From Vibrio tubiashii ATCC 19109 (GTDB lineage: Bacteria > Pseudomonadota > Gammaproteobacteria > Enterobacterales > Vibrionaceae), in the NCBI RefSeq assembly GCF_000772105.1, contig NZ_CP009354.1, positions 2,232,001-2,296,000 of the forward strand: 64,000 nt of DNA, given 5' to 3'. Position numbers and translations under genes: made by a program. Of this stretch, positions 42,222-52,917 are shown one piece after another. Below the pieces are notes generated by a model that was not told the DNA's origin, searched no databases, and saw only the letters and a list, made by a program, of their open reading frames with translations. Numbering within the stretch: the stretch's first letter is position 1; every line of letters begins with the position of its first letter.

Positions 42222-44081
42222 TTATTGAGTCACAACGTAGTACTCGATATCAATTGTTTTACGCAAGATATTGATTAGGCCAGATAGGTCTTGTTGAGCA
42301 TTAACCTGCGTCAATTGAGAGCCGATTTGCTGGTTGTATTGAGGGTCAAAATCCGACGCAACTTTTGTCAGTTCAACCACAACGATATCACCATTCAGAT
42401 CTTTCGCTTGAGCAAAGCCAACTTTGCCTTCTTCTGGTTTTGTCATCGAGAACACAACATCAGCAAGTGGTGAGCTGCGGTCAAGTGTTTCTACTTCACC
42501 AAAAGCCAAACCATTTTCACTAAGTAGCTCTTGCTTACCTTGCTTTAATTCTTCAACCAGATTTTGTGCTAGTTCAATAGCCGTTTGCTCGCCCTTAACA
42601 TTCGCCAGTGCTTTAACCACATCACTACGAACATCTTCTAAAGGAAGTACTGTTTCATCGCGGCTATCTTCAACACGAACTACCACGATATGCTCAGGAG
42701 CCACTTCAATCGCTTCTGAGTTTAGGCCGTCTTCTTTCACTTCAGGGCTAACAATCGCTTGCAATACAGCAGGCGTTTTCAGCAGTTCCGGAGCATCACG
42801 CTCTGAGATAAAGTCAGTAGTTTGAATCTTCGCGCTGATAGCTTTAGCTGCATCATCCAGCGAATCTGGGTATTCAAACGCCACTTTCTCTAGCTCGCTT
42901 TGCAGCTCGTAGTACTGATCGATCGCTTGCTGATCTTTAAGCTCTTGCTTAATTTCCGCAGCAACTTCTTGATATGGCTTAGCTACAGAATCTTTTAGCT
43001 CATCAAGCTTGATAATGTGGTAACCGAACTCAGACTTAACTAAACCTGTTGTTTCACCCACTTTAGTTAAAGCAAACGCCGCTTCTTCAAATGTTGGGTC
43101 CATCACGTCACGTTCAATCCAACCTAAAGAACCACCTTCAGAGGCACTACCAAAGTCATCCGATTTCTCTTCCGCTAGCGTAGCGAAGTCAGCACCAGCA
43201 TTAAGCTCATCAAGAATTGCTTGAGCTTTCGCTTCATCATTACCTTCAACTAGGATATGGCTTACACGACGTTGCTCTTCCGAAGAGTACTTATCTAGGT
43301 GCTCTTGGTAGTATTGCTTAGCTTGCTCATCTGAGATTTCAATCGAATCTTTAAGCTGCTGAGCTGACAACTCAATGTAGGCTACTTTCACTTGTTCTGG
43401 ACGCGTATAACGCTCAGGGTTCTGTTTGTAGTAGTCGTTAATCTCTTCTTCAGACAATTCTGCTTTCGCTGCGAAATCTGCAAGAGATAGCGTTACTTTT
43501 TTGATATCGCGAGTTTGAGTCAGAAGCTTGCTTTGCGCTTCAACTTCACCCGGTAGAGAAAAGTCACTGCCCTGAATTGCTGTCAGTAGCTGATTACGAA
43601 CTAGGTCACGACGTAGGTACTCAGCAAAACTCTCTGCCGAAAAGCCTGCACGACGAAGAGCGGTTTGATAGATGTCTTGGTCGAACTTACCGTCAACTTG
43701 GAACTGAGGCATTTCTAGAATCAGCGTACGCACTTGCGTATCACTTACACGTAGACCTAAAGATTCTGCGTGTTGTTCTAGAAGCAAGTCATTCACCATG
43801 CGGTCAAGAACAGATTTACGGAAAGATTCTACATAGCTTGGGTCAGCCAGTAGGTTTGAGAAGTAATCGCCCAATTGCGCTTGCATACGATTACGTTCGT
43901 TTTGGTAAGCTTGTTCAAACTCACCACGACCAATTTCCACATTGCCTACTTTCGCTGCAGAGTTGTTTGAACCGCCCACAATGTAGCTGCCCACACCTGC
44001 AAATACGAAAGATAGGATGATAAGTCCTAGGATAATTTTAACCGCGATGCTGTTAACGCCTTCGCGTAATCGGTCCATCAT
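42222..44081 (-). CDS. ppiD: Periplasmic folding chaperone PpiD
   Basis: 619-aa inner-membrane-anchored periplasmic chaperone at the Sec translocon. Transmembrane helix at about 14-34, SurA-like N-terminal chaperone region, one parvulin (PpiC) domain around 265-360 (RVSHILVEG; GSLGWIERDVM; GYHIIKL) and a C-terminal helical region. The E. coli parvulin domain lacks clear isomerase activity. Downstream of hupB as in enterics. Confidence 0.95.
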   Translation of the reverse strand: MMDRLREGVNSIAVKIILGLIILSFVFAGVGSYIVGGSNNSAAKVGNVEIGRGEFEQAYQNERNRMQAQLGDYFSNLLADPSYVESFRKSVLDRMVNDLLLEQHAESLGLRVSDTQVRTLILEMPQFQVDGKFDQDIYQTALRRAGFSAESFAEYLRRDLVRNQLLTAIQGSDFSLPGEVEAQSKLLTQTRDIKKVTLSLADFAAKAELSEEEINDYYKQNPERYTRPEQVKVAYIELSAQQLKDSIEISDEQAKQYYQEHLDKYSSEEQRRVSHILVEGNDEAKAQAILDELNAGADFATLAEEKSDDFGSASEGGSLGWIERDVMDPTFEEAAFALTKVGETTGLVKSEFGYHIIKLDELKDSVAKPYQEVAAEIKQELKDQQAIDQYYELQSELEKVAFEYPDSLDDAAKAISAKIQTTDFISERDAPELLKTPAVLQAIVSPEVKEDGLNSEAIEVAPEHIVVVRVEDSRDETVLPLEDVRSDVVKALANVKGEQTAIELAQNLVEELKQGKQELLSENGLAFGEVETLDRSSPLADVVFSMTKPEEGKVGFAQAKDLNGDIVVVELTKVASDFDPQYNQQIGSQLTQVNAQQDLSGLINILRKTIDIEYYVVTQ

Positions 44082-44225
44082 ACTTAAACTACTCTCCGCT
44101 TATGCACCGTACTTAAGCCCAACAGCTGTGCACGATACACTTCATTAAAATAAAAATTGAATAGCGCGATAATACCAGAAAAAGAAATGCGCATCAGTAT
44201 GATGCGCATAATTTAAAAAGGTTCG

Positions 44226-44253
44226 AAAAAATCCGCCTAACTGGCGATTTTTT
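44226..44253 (-). terminator. hupB terminator
   Basis: AAAATCGCC / GGCGGATTTT arms with a single bulged base and T-run on the minus strand, just after hupB. Confidence 0.75.
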
Positions 44254-44255
44254 GA

Positions 44256-44528
44256 TTAGTTACAAGAGTCTTTCAGAGCTTTACCAGCTTTGAACGCAGG
44301 AACTTTAGCTTCTGCGATTTGGATCTCTTCACCAGTCTTAGGGTTACGACCTGTGCGCGCTGCACGAGTACGTACGCTGAATGTACCAAAGCCAACTAGA
44401 GCAACTTGGTCACCAGACTGTAGAGTGTCACCTACTGCTTCGATGAATGCGTCTAGAGCACGACCAGCAGACGCTTTTGATAGATCTGCATTTTCTGCGA
44501 TTTTTTCTACTAATTGTGTTTTATTCAC
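44256..44528 (-). CDS. hupB: DNA-binding protein HU-beta
   Basis: 90-aa nucleoid protein. The true start is GTG at 44528: it follows AGGGG at good spacing and gives [17 protein letters not shown], the standard HU N-terminus. The frame extends upstream to another GTG at 44549, but that would include the ribosome site as coding. Arm motif [10 protein letters not shown] is present. Lies between lon and ppiD. Confidence 0.97.
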   Translation of the reverse strand: MNKTQLVEKIAENADLSKASAGRALDAFIEAVGDTLQSGDQVALVGFGTFSVRTRAARTGRNPKTGEEIQIAEAKVPAFKAGKALKDSCN

Positions 44529-44652
44529 TGTGATTCCCCTTTGTGCCACCTGATTTTATTTTTGTCGGTAGCTTTACGTTCCATTTCATTTCAAATTAGC
44601 GACAAACCCTTATATTACAAGGCTTGAAGCTATAGTCGCTAAAGTTAGCGCC

Positions 44653-44692
44653 CAAAAAAAACGCTGACAAGCCTTTTTATGCTTATCAGCGT
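44653..44692 (-). terminator. lon terminator
   Basis: ACGCTGACAAGC / GCTTATCAGCGT arms, eight-base loop and a run of eight T on the minus strand. Confidence 0.88.
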
Positions 44693-44721
44693 AATCTTTT
44701 ACTTATTTTTGCTGCACATCA

Positions 44722-47073
44722 CTATTTTACGGCTGCAAACTCGACACCTGACGGCTCTTTTTCTAATGCAACTTTCAATACTTCATCGATCCATTGCACC
44801 GGAATAACCTTCAGATCTGCAATAACATTATCAGGAATCTCTTCCAGATCACGTTCATTGTCTTTCGGAATAAGTACCGTTTTGATGCCACCACGGTGTG
44901 CTGCAAGCAGTTTTTCTTTCAAGCCACCGATCGGAAGAACTTCACCACGCAGGGTAATTTCACCCGTCATCGCCACTTCGGCTTTTACAGGGTTACCCGT
45001 TAAGCTTGAAACAAGGGCAGTACACATCGCAATACCTGCACTTGGACCATCTTTTGGCGTTGCACCCTCAGGCACGTGGACGTGAATATCGCGTTTTTCA
45101 TAGAAATCTGAGTTAATGCCCAGTTTCTCGGCGCGCGAACGTACCACTGTCATTGCCGCTTGAATCGACTCTTGCATCACATCGCCTAGAGAACCGGTTT
45201 GCGTTAGCTTACCTTTGCCCGGCATTGCTTCGGTTTCAATCGTCAGTAGGTCACCGCCTACTTCCGTCCAAGCAAGACCTGTAACTTGGCCAATGCGGTT
45301 GCTGTCGTCAGCTTTGCCGTAATCAAATCGCTGCACACCCAAGTATTCTTTCAGGTTGTCCATCGTCACTGTCACGCTCTTCAGTTCTTTATCTAGCAGG
45401 ATGTTCTTCACTGCTTTACGACAGATCTTAGAAATCTCACGCTCTAGGCTACGTACACCTGCTTCTCGCGTGTAGTAACGGATAATGCCGATAATTGCCG
45501 AATCTTCGATCTCAATCTCGCCAAGTTTAAGACCATTGCGCTTAATTTGCTTCTCAACTAAGTGACGCTTAGCGATATTCAGCTTTTCATCTTCTGTATA
45601 GCCAGATAGACGAATCACTTCCATACGGTCTAGTAGTGGGCCTGGGATGTTCATTGAGTTCGACGTCGCGACAAACATAACGTCAGACAGATCGTAATCC
45701 ACTTCTAGATAGTGATCGTTAAACGCGTTGTTCTGCTCTGGATCGAGCACTTCCAGTAATGCTGACGATGGATCGCCACGCATATCTGAAGACATCTTAT
45801 CGATTTCATCCAGCAGGAATAGTGGGTTTTTCACACCGACTTTCGACATTTTCTGGATAAGCTTACCTGGCATTGAACCAATGTAAGTACGGCGGTGACC
45901 ACGGATTTCCGCTTCGTCACGTACGCCACCCAATGCCATACGCGTGTATTGACGACCTGTCGCTGCCGCAATAGAGCGACCAAGAGAGGTTTTACCTACA
46001 CCAGGAGGACCAACAAGACATAGGATCGGACCTTTGAGCTTGTTGATACGGTTTTGAACCGCTAAGTACTCAAGGATACGTTCTTTAACGCGCTCAAGGC
46101 CGTAGTGGTCTTCGTTAAGAACCTCTTCAGCTTTAGCTAGATTTTTCTTAACTTTAGAACGTTTAGCCCAAGGCACACCAAGCATCCAGTCGATATAGCC
46201 ACGTACAACCGTCGCTTCTGCCGACATAGGAGACATCATTTTCAGCTTTTGTAGTTCTTGTTCTGTCTTCTCACGCGCTTCTTGCGGCATTTTAGAATCG
46301 AGGATCTTCTGCTTCAGAGTTTCAAACTCATCGACGCCGTCTTCGCTTTCACCCAGCTCTTTCTGAATTGCCTTCATTTGCTCATTCAGATAGTACTCAC
46401 GCTGAGATTTTTCCATCTGCTTTTTAACGCGAGTACGGATGCGCTTTTCAACTTGAAGCAAGTCAATTTCAGATTCCATCTGTCCCATTAGGAACTCAAG
46501 ACGCTCTGTTACGTCTAGAATCTCAAGCACATTCTGCTTTTCTGCCAATTTAAGCGGCATATGCGCGGCAATGGTATCAGCGAGACGAGCAGCTTCATCA
46601 ATTCCGTTTAGCGAAGTCAGAACTTCTGGCGGAATCTTCTTGTTGAGCTTAATGAAGCCTTCAAATTGGTTGATAGCGCTGCGCACGATAACTTCTTGCT
46701 CACGCTCATCTAACTCAGAAGTGGTTAGATACTCTGCATCAGCAAAGAAAAATTCATTTTCAATAAAGTGGTTAATTTTCGCGCGCTGCTGACCTTCTAC
46801 CAGCACTTTAACTGTGCCGTCAGGAAGTTTCAGTAGTTGCAGGATTGTCGCTACGGTACCAACTTCAAATAAGTCCGATTGAGTTGGCTCATCAGTATCC
46901 GCTTCTTTTTGGGCTACCAACAATACTTGCTTGTTGTTGTCCATTGCCGCTTCTAGACAAGCAATAGATTTTTCACGTCCAACAAACAATGGAATAACCA
47001 TATGCGGGTAAACGACTACATCTCGTAGAGGTAGTACGGGGATCTCGATACGTTCGGAACGTTCCAAGTTCAT
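44722..47073 (-). CDS. lon: ATP-dependent protease Lon
   Basis: 783-aa cytosolic AAA+ protease. N-terminal LON substrate domain ([15 protein letters not shown]), coiled linker, Walker [12 protein letters not shown], Walker [12 protein letters not shown] and a C-terminal peptidase with the Ser in [11 protein letters not shown] and the Lys in [14 protein letters not shown] sigma32-like promoter lies 35 bp upstream. Order clpP-clpX-lon-hupB as in E. coli. Confidence 0.98.
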   Translation of the reverse strand: MNLERSERIEIPVLPLRDVVVYPHMVIPLFVGREKSIACLEAAMDNNKQVLLVAQKEADTDEPTQSDLFEVGTVATILQLLKLPDGTVKVLVEGQQRAKINHFIENEFFFADAEYLTTSELDEREQEVIVRSAINQFEGFIKLNKKIPPEVLTSLNGIDEAARLADTIAAHMPLKLAEKQNVLEILDVTERLEFLMGQMESEIDLLQVEKRIRTRVKKQMEKSQREYYLNEQMKAIQKELGESEDGVDEFETLKQKILDSKMPQEAREKTEQELQKLKMMSPMSAEATVVRGYIDWMLGVPWAKRSKVKKNLAKAEEVLNEDHYGLERVKERILEYLAVQNRINKLKGPILCLVGPPGVGKTSLGRSIAAATGRQYTRMALGGVRDEAEIRGHRRTYIGSMPGKLIQKMSKVGVKNPLFLLDEIDKMSSDMRGDPSSALLEVLDPEQNNAFNDHYLEVDYDLSDVMFVATSNSMNIPGPLLDRMEVIRLSGYTEDEKLNIAKRHLVEKQIKRNGLKLGEIEIEDSAIIGIIRYYTREAGVRSLEREISKICRKAVKNILLDKELKSVTVTMDNLKEYLGVQRFDYGKADDSNRIGQVTGLAWTEVGGDLLTIETEAMPGKGKLTQTGSLGDVMQESIQAAMTVVRSRAEKLGINSDFYEKRDIHVHVPEGATPKDGPSAGIAMCTALVSSLTGNPVKAEVAMTGEITLRGEVLPIGGLKEKLLAAHRGGIKTVLIPKDNERDLEEIPDNVIADLKVIPVQWIDEVLKVALEKEPSGVEFAAVK

Positions 47074-47107
47074 ATTATTCTCTCTTCCGCTTTGTCCTAT
47101 GAGCAGT

Positions 47108-47135
47108 ATATGGGGGCTAATTGGTTGGATTCAAT
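47108..47135 (-). promoter_or_regulatory. Sigma32-type heat-shock promoter of lon
   Basis: On the minus strand ATTGAA (47135-47130) and CCCCATAT (47115-47108) are separated by 14 bp, close to the RpoH consensus CTTGAA-N-CCCCATNT. It stands 35 bp before the lon start codon. Confidence 0.65.
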
Positions 47136-47143
47136 GAAAGAAT

Positions 47144-47174
47144 AAAAAAAAGGGAGTAATTGATTACCCCCTTT
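47144..47174 (-). terminator. clpX terminator
   Basis: AGGGAGTAAT / ATTACCCCCT arms (one mismatch) with a TG loop and a long T-run on the minus strand. Confidence 0.85.
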
Positions 47175-47202
47175 CTACGTACATTAATTTATGTGAATCA
47201 GA

Positions 47203-48486
47203 TTATGATTCTGCACCTGCTGCTTGGTTGTCAGAGTTGCTGTAAATAAGCAGTGGATCAGATTCACCCTTAATTACTGACTCGTCGATAACAACTTTGC
47301 TCACGTCATCCATTGATGGCAGTTCATACATGGTTTCAAGTAGAACGCCTTCAAGAATTGAGCGTAGACCACGAGCACCTGTTTTACGCTCCATCGCTTT
47401 CTTAGCAATTGCGCGTAGTGCATCTTCACGGAACTCTAGCTCAGAATCTTCAAGCTCAAACAACGCTGCATACTGCTTAGTTAGCGCGTTCTTAGGCTCA
47501 CATAAGATTTGAATCAGTGCGTCTTCATCAAGTTCAGTTAGCGTCGTTGTAACTGGTAGACGACCAATGAACTCTGGAATCAGGCCGTACTTAACAAGAT
47601 CTTCTGGCTCAACTTGAGAGAACAGCTCACCGATAGTGCGTGTTTCGTCTTTAGAGCGAATATCTGCACCAAAGCCGATACCCGTGCCTGTCGCAACACG
47701 TTGTTCAATCACTTTATCTAGGCCAGCAAATGCACCACCACAAATAAATAGAATCTTAGAAGTATCTACTTGTAGGAATTCTTGCTGTGGATGCTTACGA
47801 CCACCTTGTGGCGGTACTGAAGCAACCGTACCTTCAATCAATTTCAGCAACGCTTGCTGAACGCCTTCACCTGACACATCGCGTGTAATAGATGGGTTCT
47901 CAGCTTTACGAGAAATCTTATCGATTTCATCGATGTATACTATGCCGCGCTCTGCTTTCGCTACGTCGTAGTCACATTTCTGAAGAAGCTTTTGAATGAT
48001 GTTTTCAACGTCTTCACCCACGTAACCCGCTTCAGTTAGCGTTGTCGCATCAGCCATTGTAAATGGAACGTCTAGGAAACGAGCTAGCGTCTCTGCTAAT
48101 AGCGTCTTACCACTACCAGTAGGACCAATGAGTAGAATGTTACTCTTACCAAGCTCAACACCTTCACTGGTGGTGTCCCCATTACGTAAACGCTTATAGT
48201 GGTTATAAACGGCTACTGCTAACACTTTCTTAGCGTAATCTTGGCCAATCACATAGTCGTCAAGGTGCTCACGAATCTCTCTTGGCACTGGTAGTGCTTC
48301 AGATTGTTTTTTCGGTAGAACATCTTTGATTTCTTCACGGATGATGTCGTTACATAGATCGACACATTCATCACAAATGTAGACTGACGGACCAGCGATT
48401 AACTTGCGAACTTCGTGCTGGCTCTTGCCGCAGAAAGAGCAGTAAAGAAGCTTACTACTACCGCTCTCTTTGCTTTTATCTGTCAT
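47203..48486 (-). CDS. clpX: ClpX, ATPase subunit of ClpXP protease
   Basis: 427-aa AAA+ unfoldase. N-terminal C4 zinc-binding domain ([10 protein letters not shown]...YICDEC, about 16-41), Walker [12 protein letters not shown], pore loop GYVGEDV, Walker B VYIDEIDK and the ClpP-binding loop/RKH region GGRKHPQQ. Hands ssrA-tagged and other substrates to ClpP, encoded 89 bp upstream. Confidence 0.98.
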   Translation of the reverse strand: MTDKSKESGSSKLLYCSFCGKSQHEVRKLIAGPSVYICDECVDLCNDIIREEIKDVLPKKQSEALPVPREIREHLDDYVIGQDYAKKVLAVAVYNHYKRLRNGDTTSEGVELGKSNILLIGPTGSGKTLLAETLARFLDVPFTMADATTLTEAGYVGEDVENIIQKLLQKCDYDVAKAERGIVYIDEIDKISRKAENPSITRDVSGEGVQQALLKLIEGTVASVPPQGGRKHPQQEFLQVDTSKILFICGGAFAGLDKVIEQRVATGTGIGFGADIRSKDETRTIGELFSQVEPEDLVKYGLIPEFIGRLPVTTTLTELDEDALIQILCEPKNALTKQYAALFELEDSELEFREDALRAIAKKAMERKTGARGLRSILEGVLLETMYELPSMDDVSKVVIDESVIKGESDPLLIYSNSDNQAAGAES

Positions 48487-48575
48487 TCGCTAACCTCTTA
48501 TTAGCTTTCACTGTCTTGCTTTGAGTTTATATCAATTTTGACCAAATTTCGCCTGCATCTTTTGGCGATATGGTA

Positions 48576-49202
48576 TTACTCTTTGTGATGAGTCAAAACT
48601 GAGTCAACCAAACCGTACTCTACCGCTTGATCTGACGACATAAAGTTGTCGCGGTCTGTATCACGCTCGATCACTTCTAGAGGCTGACCTGTGTGCTCTG
48701 CAAGCAACTTGTTTAGCTTCTGCTTAATAGTCAGAATTTCTTGCGCATGGATCTGAATATCCGATGCTTGACCTTGGAAGCCACCTAGCGGTTGGTGAAT
48801 CATCACACGAGAGTTTGGCAATACATGACGCTTACCAGGAGCACCACCAGCAAGGAGGAATGCACCCATAGAGCAAGCTTGTCCCATACATACTGTGCTT
48901 ACGTTTGGTTTGATGTACTGCATTGTGTCATAAATAGACATACCTGCAGTCACGCTACCTCCCGGTGAGTTGATGTAGAGGAAGATATCTTTATCAGGAT
49001 TTTCTGACTCTAGGAATAGCAGCTGAGCAACAACTAGGTTAGCCATTTGGTCTTCCACTTGGCCTGTCAGAAAGATGATACGTTCCTTAAGTAAACGAGA
49101 GTAAATATCGTAAGAACGCTCACCTCGGGAAGTCTGTTCAACCACCATTGGTACTAGCGCGTTTAGGATTGGCGACATTGCATTTTTTTCTTGGTAGCTC
49201 AT
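48576..49202 (-). CDS. clpP: ATP-dependent Clp protease proteolytic subunit
   Basis: 208-aa serine peptidase forming the 14-mer barrel. The triad is Ser111 in GQACSMGAF, His136 in MIHQP and Asp185 in DTDRDNF, at the same precursor positions as E. coli ClpP. A propeptide of about 14 residues is expected to be self-cleaved. Between tig and clpX. Confidence 0.98.
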   Translation of the reverse strand: MSYQEKNAMSPILNALVPMVVEQTSRGERSYDIYSRLLKERIIFLTGQVEDQMANLVVAQLLFLESENPDKDIFLYINSPGGSVTAGMSIYDTMQYIKPNVSTVCMGQACSMGAFLLAGGAPGKRHVLPNSRVMIHQPLGGFQGQASDIQIHAQEILTIKQKLNKLLAEHTGQPLEVIERDTDRDNFMSSDQAVEYGLVDSVLTHHKE

Positions 49203-49254
49203 ATTCTTATGTCCCTAAAATAAATGGCCCGGATGATACTTATCATACGGACCA

Positions 49255-49284
49255 TTGTTAGCAGAATAGTTAACGCTAAGTCAA
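49255..49284 (-). promoter_or_regulatory. Candidate promoter of clpPX
   Basis: Minus strand TTGACT (49284-49279), 18-bp spacer, TAACAA (49260-49255) preceded by TG at extended -10 position. Lies in the tig-clpP gap about 50 bp before the clpP start. No sigma32 motif was seen here. Confidence 0.5.
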
Positions 49285-49307
49285 CCTTGTAAGCACTTTA
49301 TTGCTTA

Positions 49308-50612
49308 TTACGCTGCTGGCTGCTGGTTCATTAGCTCGTTGAAGCTAACTTCTGTTTCAGAAACCTGAGCTTTAGCGATGATTGCATCAATAGCTTGCTC
49401 TTCTAGAGCAACGTTGCGCATGTTGTTCATCATCTGCTCGTTTTGCTCGTAGTAAGCAACAACTTCTGTTGGATCTTCGTATGCAGTAGCCATTTCTTCG
49501 ATAAGTGCTTTCACTTTCTCATCGTCAGCTTTTAGCTCTTCAGACTTGATTACTTCACCTAGTAGAAGACCTACTACTACGCGACGCTTAGCTTGCTCTT
49601 CGAAAAGCTCACGTGGAAGCTGCTCAGCTGCTTCTGGGTTGCCACCGAAACGTTGTGCAGCTTGCTGACGTAGAGTACCGATTTCTTGATCGATTAGTGC
49701 AGCAGGTACGTCGATTTCGTTTTCTTTAACTAGACCGTCAAGCGCTTGCTCTTTGATACGGTTCTTAACAGCTTGCTTAAGCTCACGCTCCATGTTCTTA
49801 CGAACTTCAGCTTTAAGAGCGTCAACGCCACCTTCAGCAACACCGAACTTAGAAACGAACTCGTCGTTTAGTTCTGGAAGCTCACGCGCTTCAACTTTGT
49901 TTACTTTGATAGAGAATTTCGCAGCTTTACCTTTTAGGTTCTCAGCGTGGTAATCTTCTGGGAAAGTTACGTCGATTTCGAATTCCATACCAGCAGTCTT
50001 GCCTGCGATACCGTCTTCAAAACCAGGGATCATACGACCTGCGCCCATTTCTAGAGGGAAGTTCTCAGCTTTACCGCCTTCGAACTCTTCACCGTCGATA
50101 GAACCAACGAAATCGATAGTAGCGCGCTTGCCTTCTTCAGCAGCTTCTTCTACTTCAACCCAACCAGCTTGTTGCTTACGTAGAGTTTCAATCATCTCTT
50201 CAACGTCAGCGTCTTGAACTTCAGTTGTTGGTTTTTCAACAGTGATGTTCTCTAGGCCTTTTAGTTCAACTTCTGGGTAAACTTCAAAAGTTGCGTTGAA
50301 TACTAGGTCTTCACCTTCTTTAGTCTCAACTGGAGCGAAAGTTGGTGCGCCTGCTGGGTTGATTTTCTCTTTAACGATCGCTTCGATGAAGTGACGTTGC
50401 ATTACTTCACCCATTACGTCTTGACGTACTGCTTTGCCGTACATCTTCGCAACCATTTTTAGAGGCACTTTGCCTTTACGGAAACCATCGAAACGACGGT
50501 TTTTTGCGATGTTGCGTAGTTCAGCTGTTACAGCATCTTCGATGTTTGCAGCAGGAACAGTAATGTTTAGACGGCGCTCTAGGCCCTCTAGCGTTTCAAC
50601 AGTAACTTGCAT
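49308..50612 (-). CDS. tig: Trigger factor
   Basis: 434-aa ribosome-associated chaperone. The ribosome-docking loop is GFRKGKVP (about 44-51); a central FKBP-type prolyl isomerase domain ([19 protein letters not shown], about 156-174) and a C-terminal helical arm region follow. First gene of the tig-clpP-clpX-lon block. Its leader is long, with two perfect hairpins. Confidence 0.98.
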   Translation of the reverse strand: MQVTVETLEGLERRLNITVPAANIEDAVTAELRNIAKNRRFDGFRKGKVPLKMVAKMYGKAVRQDVMGEVMQRHFIEAIVKEKINPAGAPTFAPVETKEGEDLVFNATFEVYPEVELKGLENITVEKPTTEVQDADVEEMIETLRKQQAGWVEVEEAAEEGKRATIDFVGSIDGEEFEGGKAENFPLEMGAGRMIPGFEDGIAGKTAGMEFEIDVTFPEDYHAENLKGKAAKFSIKVNKVEARELPELNDEFVSKFGVAEGGVDALKAEVRKNMERELKQAVKNRIKEQALDGLVKENEIDVPAALIDQEIGTLRQQAAQRFGGNPEAAEQLPRELFEEQAKRRVVVGLLLGEVIKSEELKADDEKVKALIEEMATAYEDPTEVVAYYEQNEQMMNNMRNVALEEQAIDAIIAKAQVSETEVSFNELMNQQPAA

Positions 50613-51126
50613 TATTCATTAACCTCAAAACTGGCTCAGATAACTGAGCGTATGTGCCCTAATCAACAGGAAAAGGACCCATCCTTGTTTGTACTCTATG
50701 AGTACTCTTGTAAATCGAGTATCGATAACCGAGCAATTCAATTATCGGACTAATTAGCGATATCCTTTCGAGCTAGTTGTTTAGAATCTAGTCCGGTAAA
50801 GGTATCTCCGATTAGCCTCAGGATAAAAATTTAGACGCAGCATTCTACCGAGCAGATCGGTAGCTGTCGAGCCGATCCCCACGATCACTGCGGGATTACC
50901 CTAAAAACTCACTTAACTGCTAAAAAAAACATCAATAAAGCAGTCTTTGTTTCCAGAAATGGGGACATTAATGCCTTTTTCAAGAGAAACTAATGTTTTT
51001 TTTCATTTAAAGATCAAAACAAGATCTAAGTCCGGTTTTATCCCTCAGTTTGTCGCGCAGAGTACACACATTTGTAACAAAAACCTTTACGCTATGGATG
51101 TTTAAGGAAGTTTCACAGGGAAAGTG
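50613..51126. other. Intergenic region tig / dctB
   Basis: No protein or tRNA gene is supported in these 514 bp. The left part holds the tig leader hairpins; AGATC/GATCT (51011-51027) and a weak ACATTA...TAATGT stem with eight T residues (near 50976-51008) lie closer to dctB. Promoters for tig and dctB must be here. Confidence 0.6.
50634..50705 (-). promoter_or_regulatory. Structured 5' leader of tig
   Basis: Two perfect hairpins on the minus strand: GAGTAC/GTACTC pairing at 50705-50691 with a three-base loop, and GCTCAG-TTAT-CTGAGC at 50649-50634, the second ending 21 bases before the start codon. Function not known. Confidence 0.4.
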
Positions 51127-52905
51127 ATGTTAACGTTCAGGCGCAGCAAGTTTTATCTGCTCATACTCTACCTGTTCACCGTTCTTGTCGGTTCGAGCTG
51201 GATATGGAATTCAAGCGAAAGCCGCCAATTTTCGAGACACAAAGAGCAGCTTGAACGTTTTGCAGAATTTATTTCAAGCAAGCTCGATAAGTACGCTCAC
51301 CTTCCTCAGCTGATAGCCAAAGATAAAGAGCTGATCGCAGCGCTACAACACCCACACAATAGCGCTCAAATAGAGCTTACCAATCGCTACCTTGAGCAAG
51401 TCAACGAAACCATTCAGTCGACAGATGCGTACTTGTTAGACGAGTTCGGCAACACCATCGCTTCAAGCAACTGGAACCTCGAGCGTTCATTTCTTGGTCG
51501 GAACTATGCTTGGCGCCCTTATTTTTCTAATGCGATTCAAGGTAAACCTAGTCAGTATTTCGCGTTAGGCTCCAGTTCGAAGCAGAGAGGGTATTACTTT
51601 TCTTACCCGGTGACTTATGCGGCGGAGATCATTGGCGTTATCGTTATCAAAATGGATCTCACCGCTATCGAAGCGAACTGGCAAAACAGAACTAACACCT
51701 TTGTCGCCACCGACAGCTACAACGTAATTTTCATGTCGAGCAATGATGATTGGCTATTTAAAAGCCTGACGACATTATCAGAGGCGCAGCGACAAGCCAT
51801 TCTGAACAGTCGCCAGTATTTAGATTCACCCATACGCTCTTTTGGCCTAGATGGCGAGTTGAACCTACCCCATACCGAGCTTAGCAACCCGCTCGCTTCT
51901 GGTTTCGAGAACTCATACTTAGTTTCATCACGCCCACTCACCAAGCACGATTTGACATTGCGTGTACTCACTCCAAAAGCGACCTTACTTTGGTCAACAC
52001 TGAGTTTCTCTTTGGTTGTGACCCTGCTGTTTGTCATCGCTTATCTTTCACTACAGCTCACTTATCAACGTCACCTGAAGAAACGCCAGTTCGAGCAGTT
52101 GCAATCAGAAGCAAAGCAAAAGTTGGAGTTCTTGGTTATGGAGAGGACTTCAGAACTGCAAGCCGAAATCCATGAGCGCAGCAAAACTGAGTACGCTCTA
52201 CGCCAGACCCAAGATGAACTAATTCAAGCCGCTAAACTCGCTGTACTCGGTCAGATGTCAGCTAGCATTAGCCATGAGCTAAACAATCCACTCGCAGCAA
52301 TTCGTAGCTTTGCGGACAATGGTCGACGCTTTTTAGAGAGAGATAAGTATGACCGTGTTGAAGATAACTTGTCGCGCATCTCAGCTTTAACTGAACGCAT
52401 GGCCAAAATTAGCAATCAGCTACGTTCATTTGCACGTAAAAGTGACAGTAACGAGACCAGCCAGCTAGATGTTGTGCCGCTGATCATCGCCGCTAAAGAG
52501 TTACTGGCACCACAATTTAAATCTAAACAAGTTGCGCTTGAGATTCAGCTCGAACAACCTTTGCCAGAAGTGGAGCTGAACCCCATTCAATTCGAGCAAG
52601 TGCTTATCAATCTGATGACCAATGCGATGCAAGCCGTCGAAGACCAAACACAGCGTCAGGTCGCCATTTCTACCTCCGTAGGCGGTAAAGAGCTGTCCAT
52701 ATTTGTCGATGACAATGGTCCGGGAATTGACAGTAACAAGCAGCAGTCACTGTTCGAGCCTTTTTATACCACCAAGAAAAACGGACTAGGTCTGGGGTTG
52801 TCGATTTCGCAGCAGATCACCCAAGCTATGGGTGGCACACTCCAGGTTTCGACGTCCCCAATGGGCGGGGCGCGATTCGCTATCTCTCTGCCAATTAAGG
52901 AATAA
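51127..52905 (+). CDS. dctB: C4-dicarboxylate transport sensor histidine kinase DctB
   Basis: 592-aa inner-membrane kinase from ATG at 51127 with CAGGG. Transmembrane helices at about 10-27 and 290-312 flank a periplasmic double-CACHE sensor for C4-dicarboxylates. The cytoplasmic part has a coiled linker, HisKA with the phosphorylated His in ISHELNNPLAAIRSF, and an HATPase with DDNGPGI and GLGLGLSISQQI. Followed 6-12 bp later by dctD; the target dctPQM operon is close by. Confidence 0.95.
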   Translation: MLTFRRSKFYLLILYLFTVLVGSSWIWNSSESRQFSRHKEQLERFAEFISSKLDKYAHLPQLIAKDKELIAALQHPHNSAQIELTNRYLEQVNETIQSTDAYLLDEFGNTIASSNWNLERSFLGRNYAWRPYFSNAIQGKPSQYFALGSSSKQRGYYFSYPVTYAAEIIGVIVIKMDLTAIEANWQNRTNTFVATDSYNVIFMSSNDDWLFKSLTTLSEAQRQAILNSRQYLDSPIRSFGLDGELNLPHTELSNPLASGFENSYLVSSRPLTKHDLTLRVLTPKATLLWSTLSFSLVVTLLFVIAYLSLQLTYQRHLKKRQFEQLQSEAKQKLEFLVMERTSELQAEIHERSKTEYALRQTQDELIQAAKLAVLGQMSASISHELNNPLAAIRSFADNGRRFLERDKYDRVEDNLSRISALTERMAKISNQLRSFARKSDSNETSQLDVVPLIIAAKELLAPQFKSKQVALEIQLEQPLPEVELNPIQFEQVLINLMTNAMQAVEDQTQRQVAISTSVGGKELSIFVDDNGPGIDSNKQQSLFEPFYTTKKNGLGLGLSISQQITQAMGGTLQVSTSPMGGARFAISLPIKE

Positions 52906-52917
52906 CGAGGAATGCAG

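Noticed and set aside
44529..44549. Longer HU-beta beginning at GTG 44549
   Set aside because: It would translate the ribosome-binding site AGGGG; HU proteins start at NKTQLV.
50749..50905. Possible tRNA or structured RNA in the tig-dctB gap
   Set aside because: GC-richer patch with short complementary pieces (ATCGG/CCGAT), but no cloverleaf, anticodon arm or TTCGA loop could be built.
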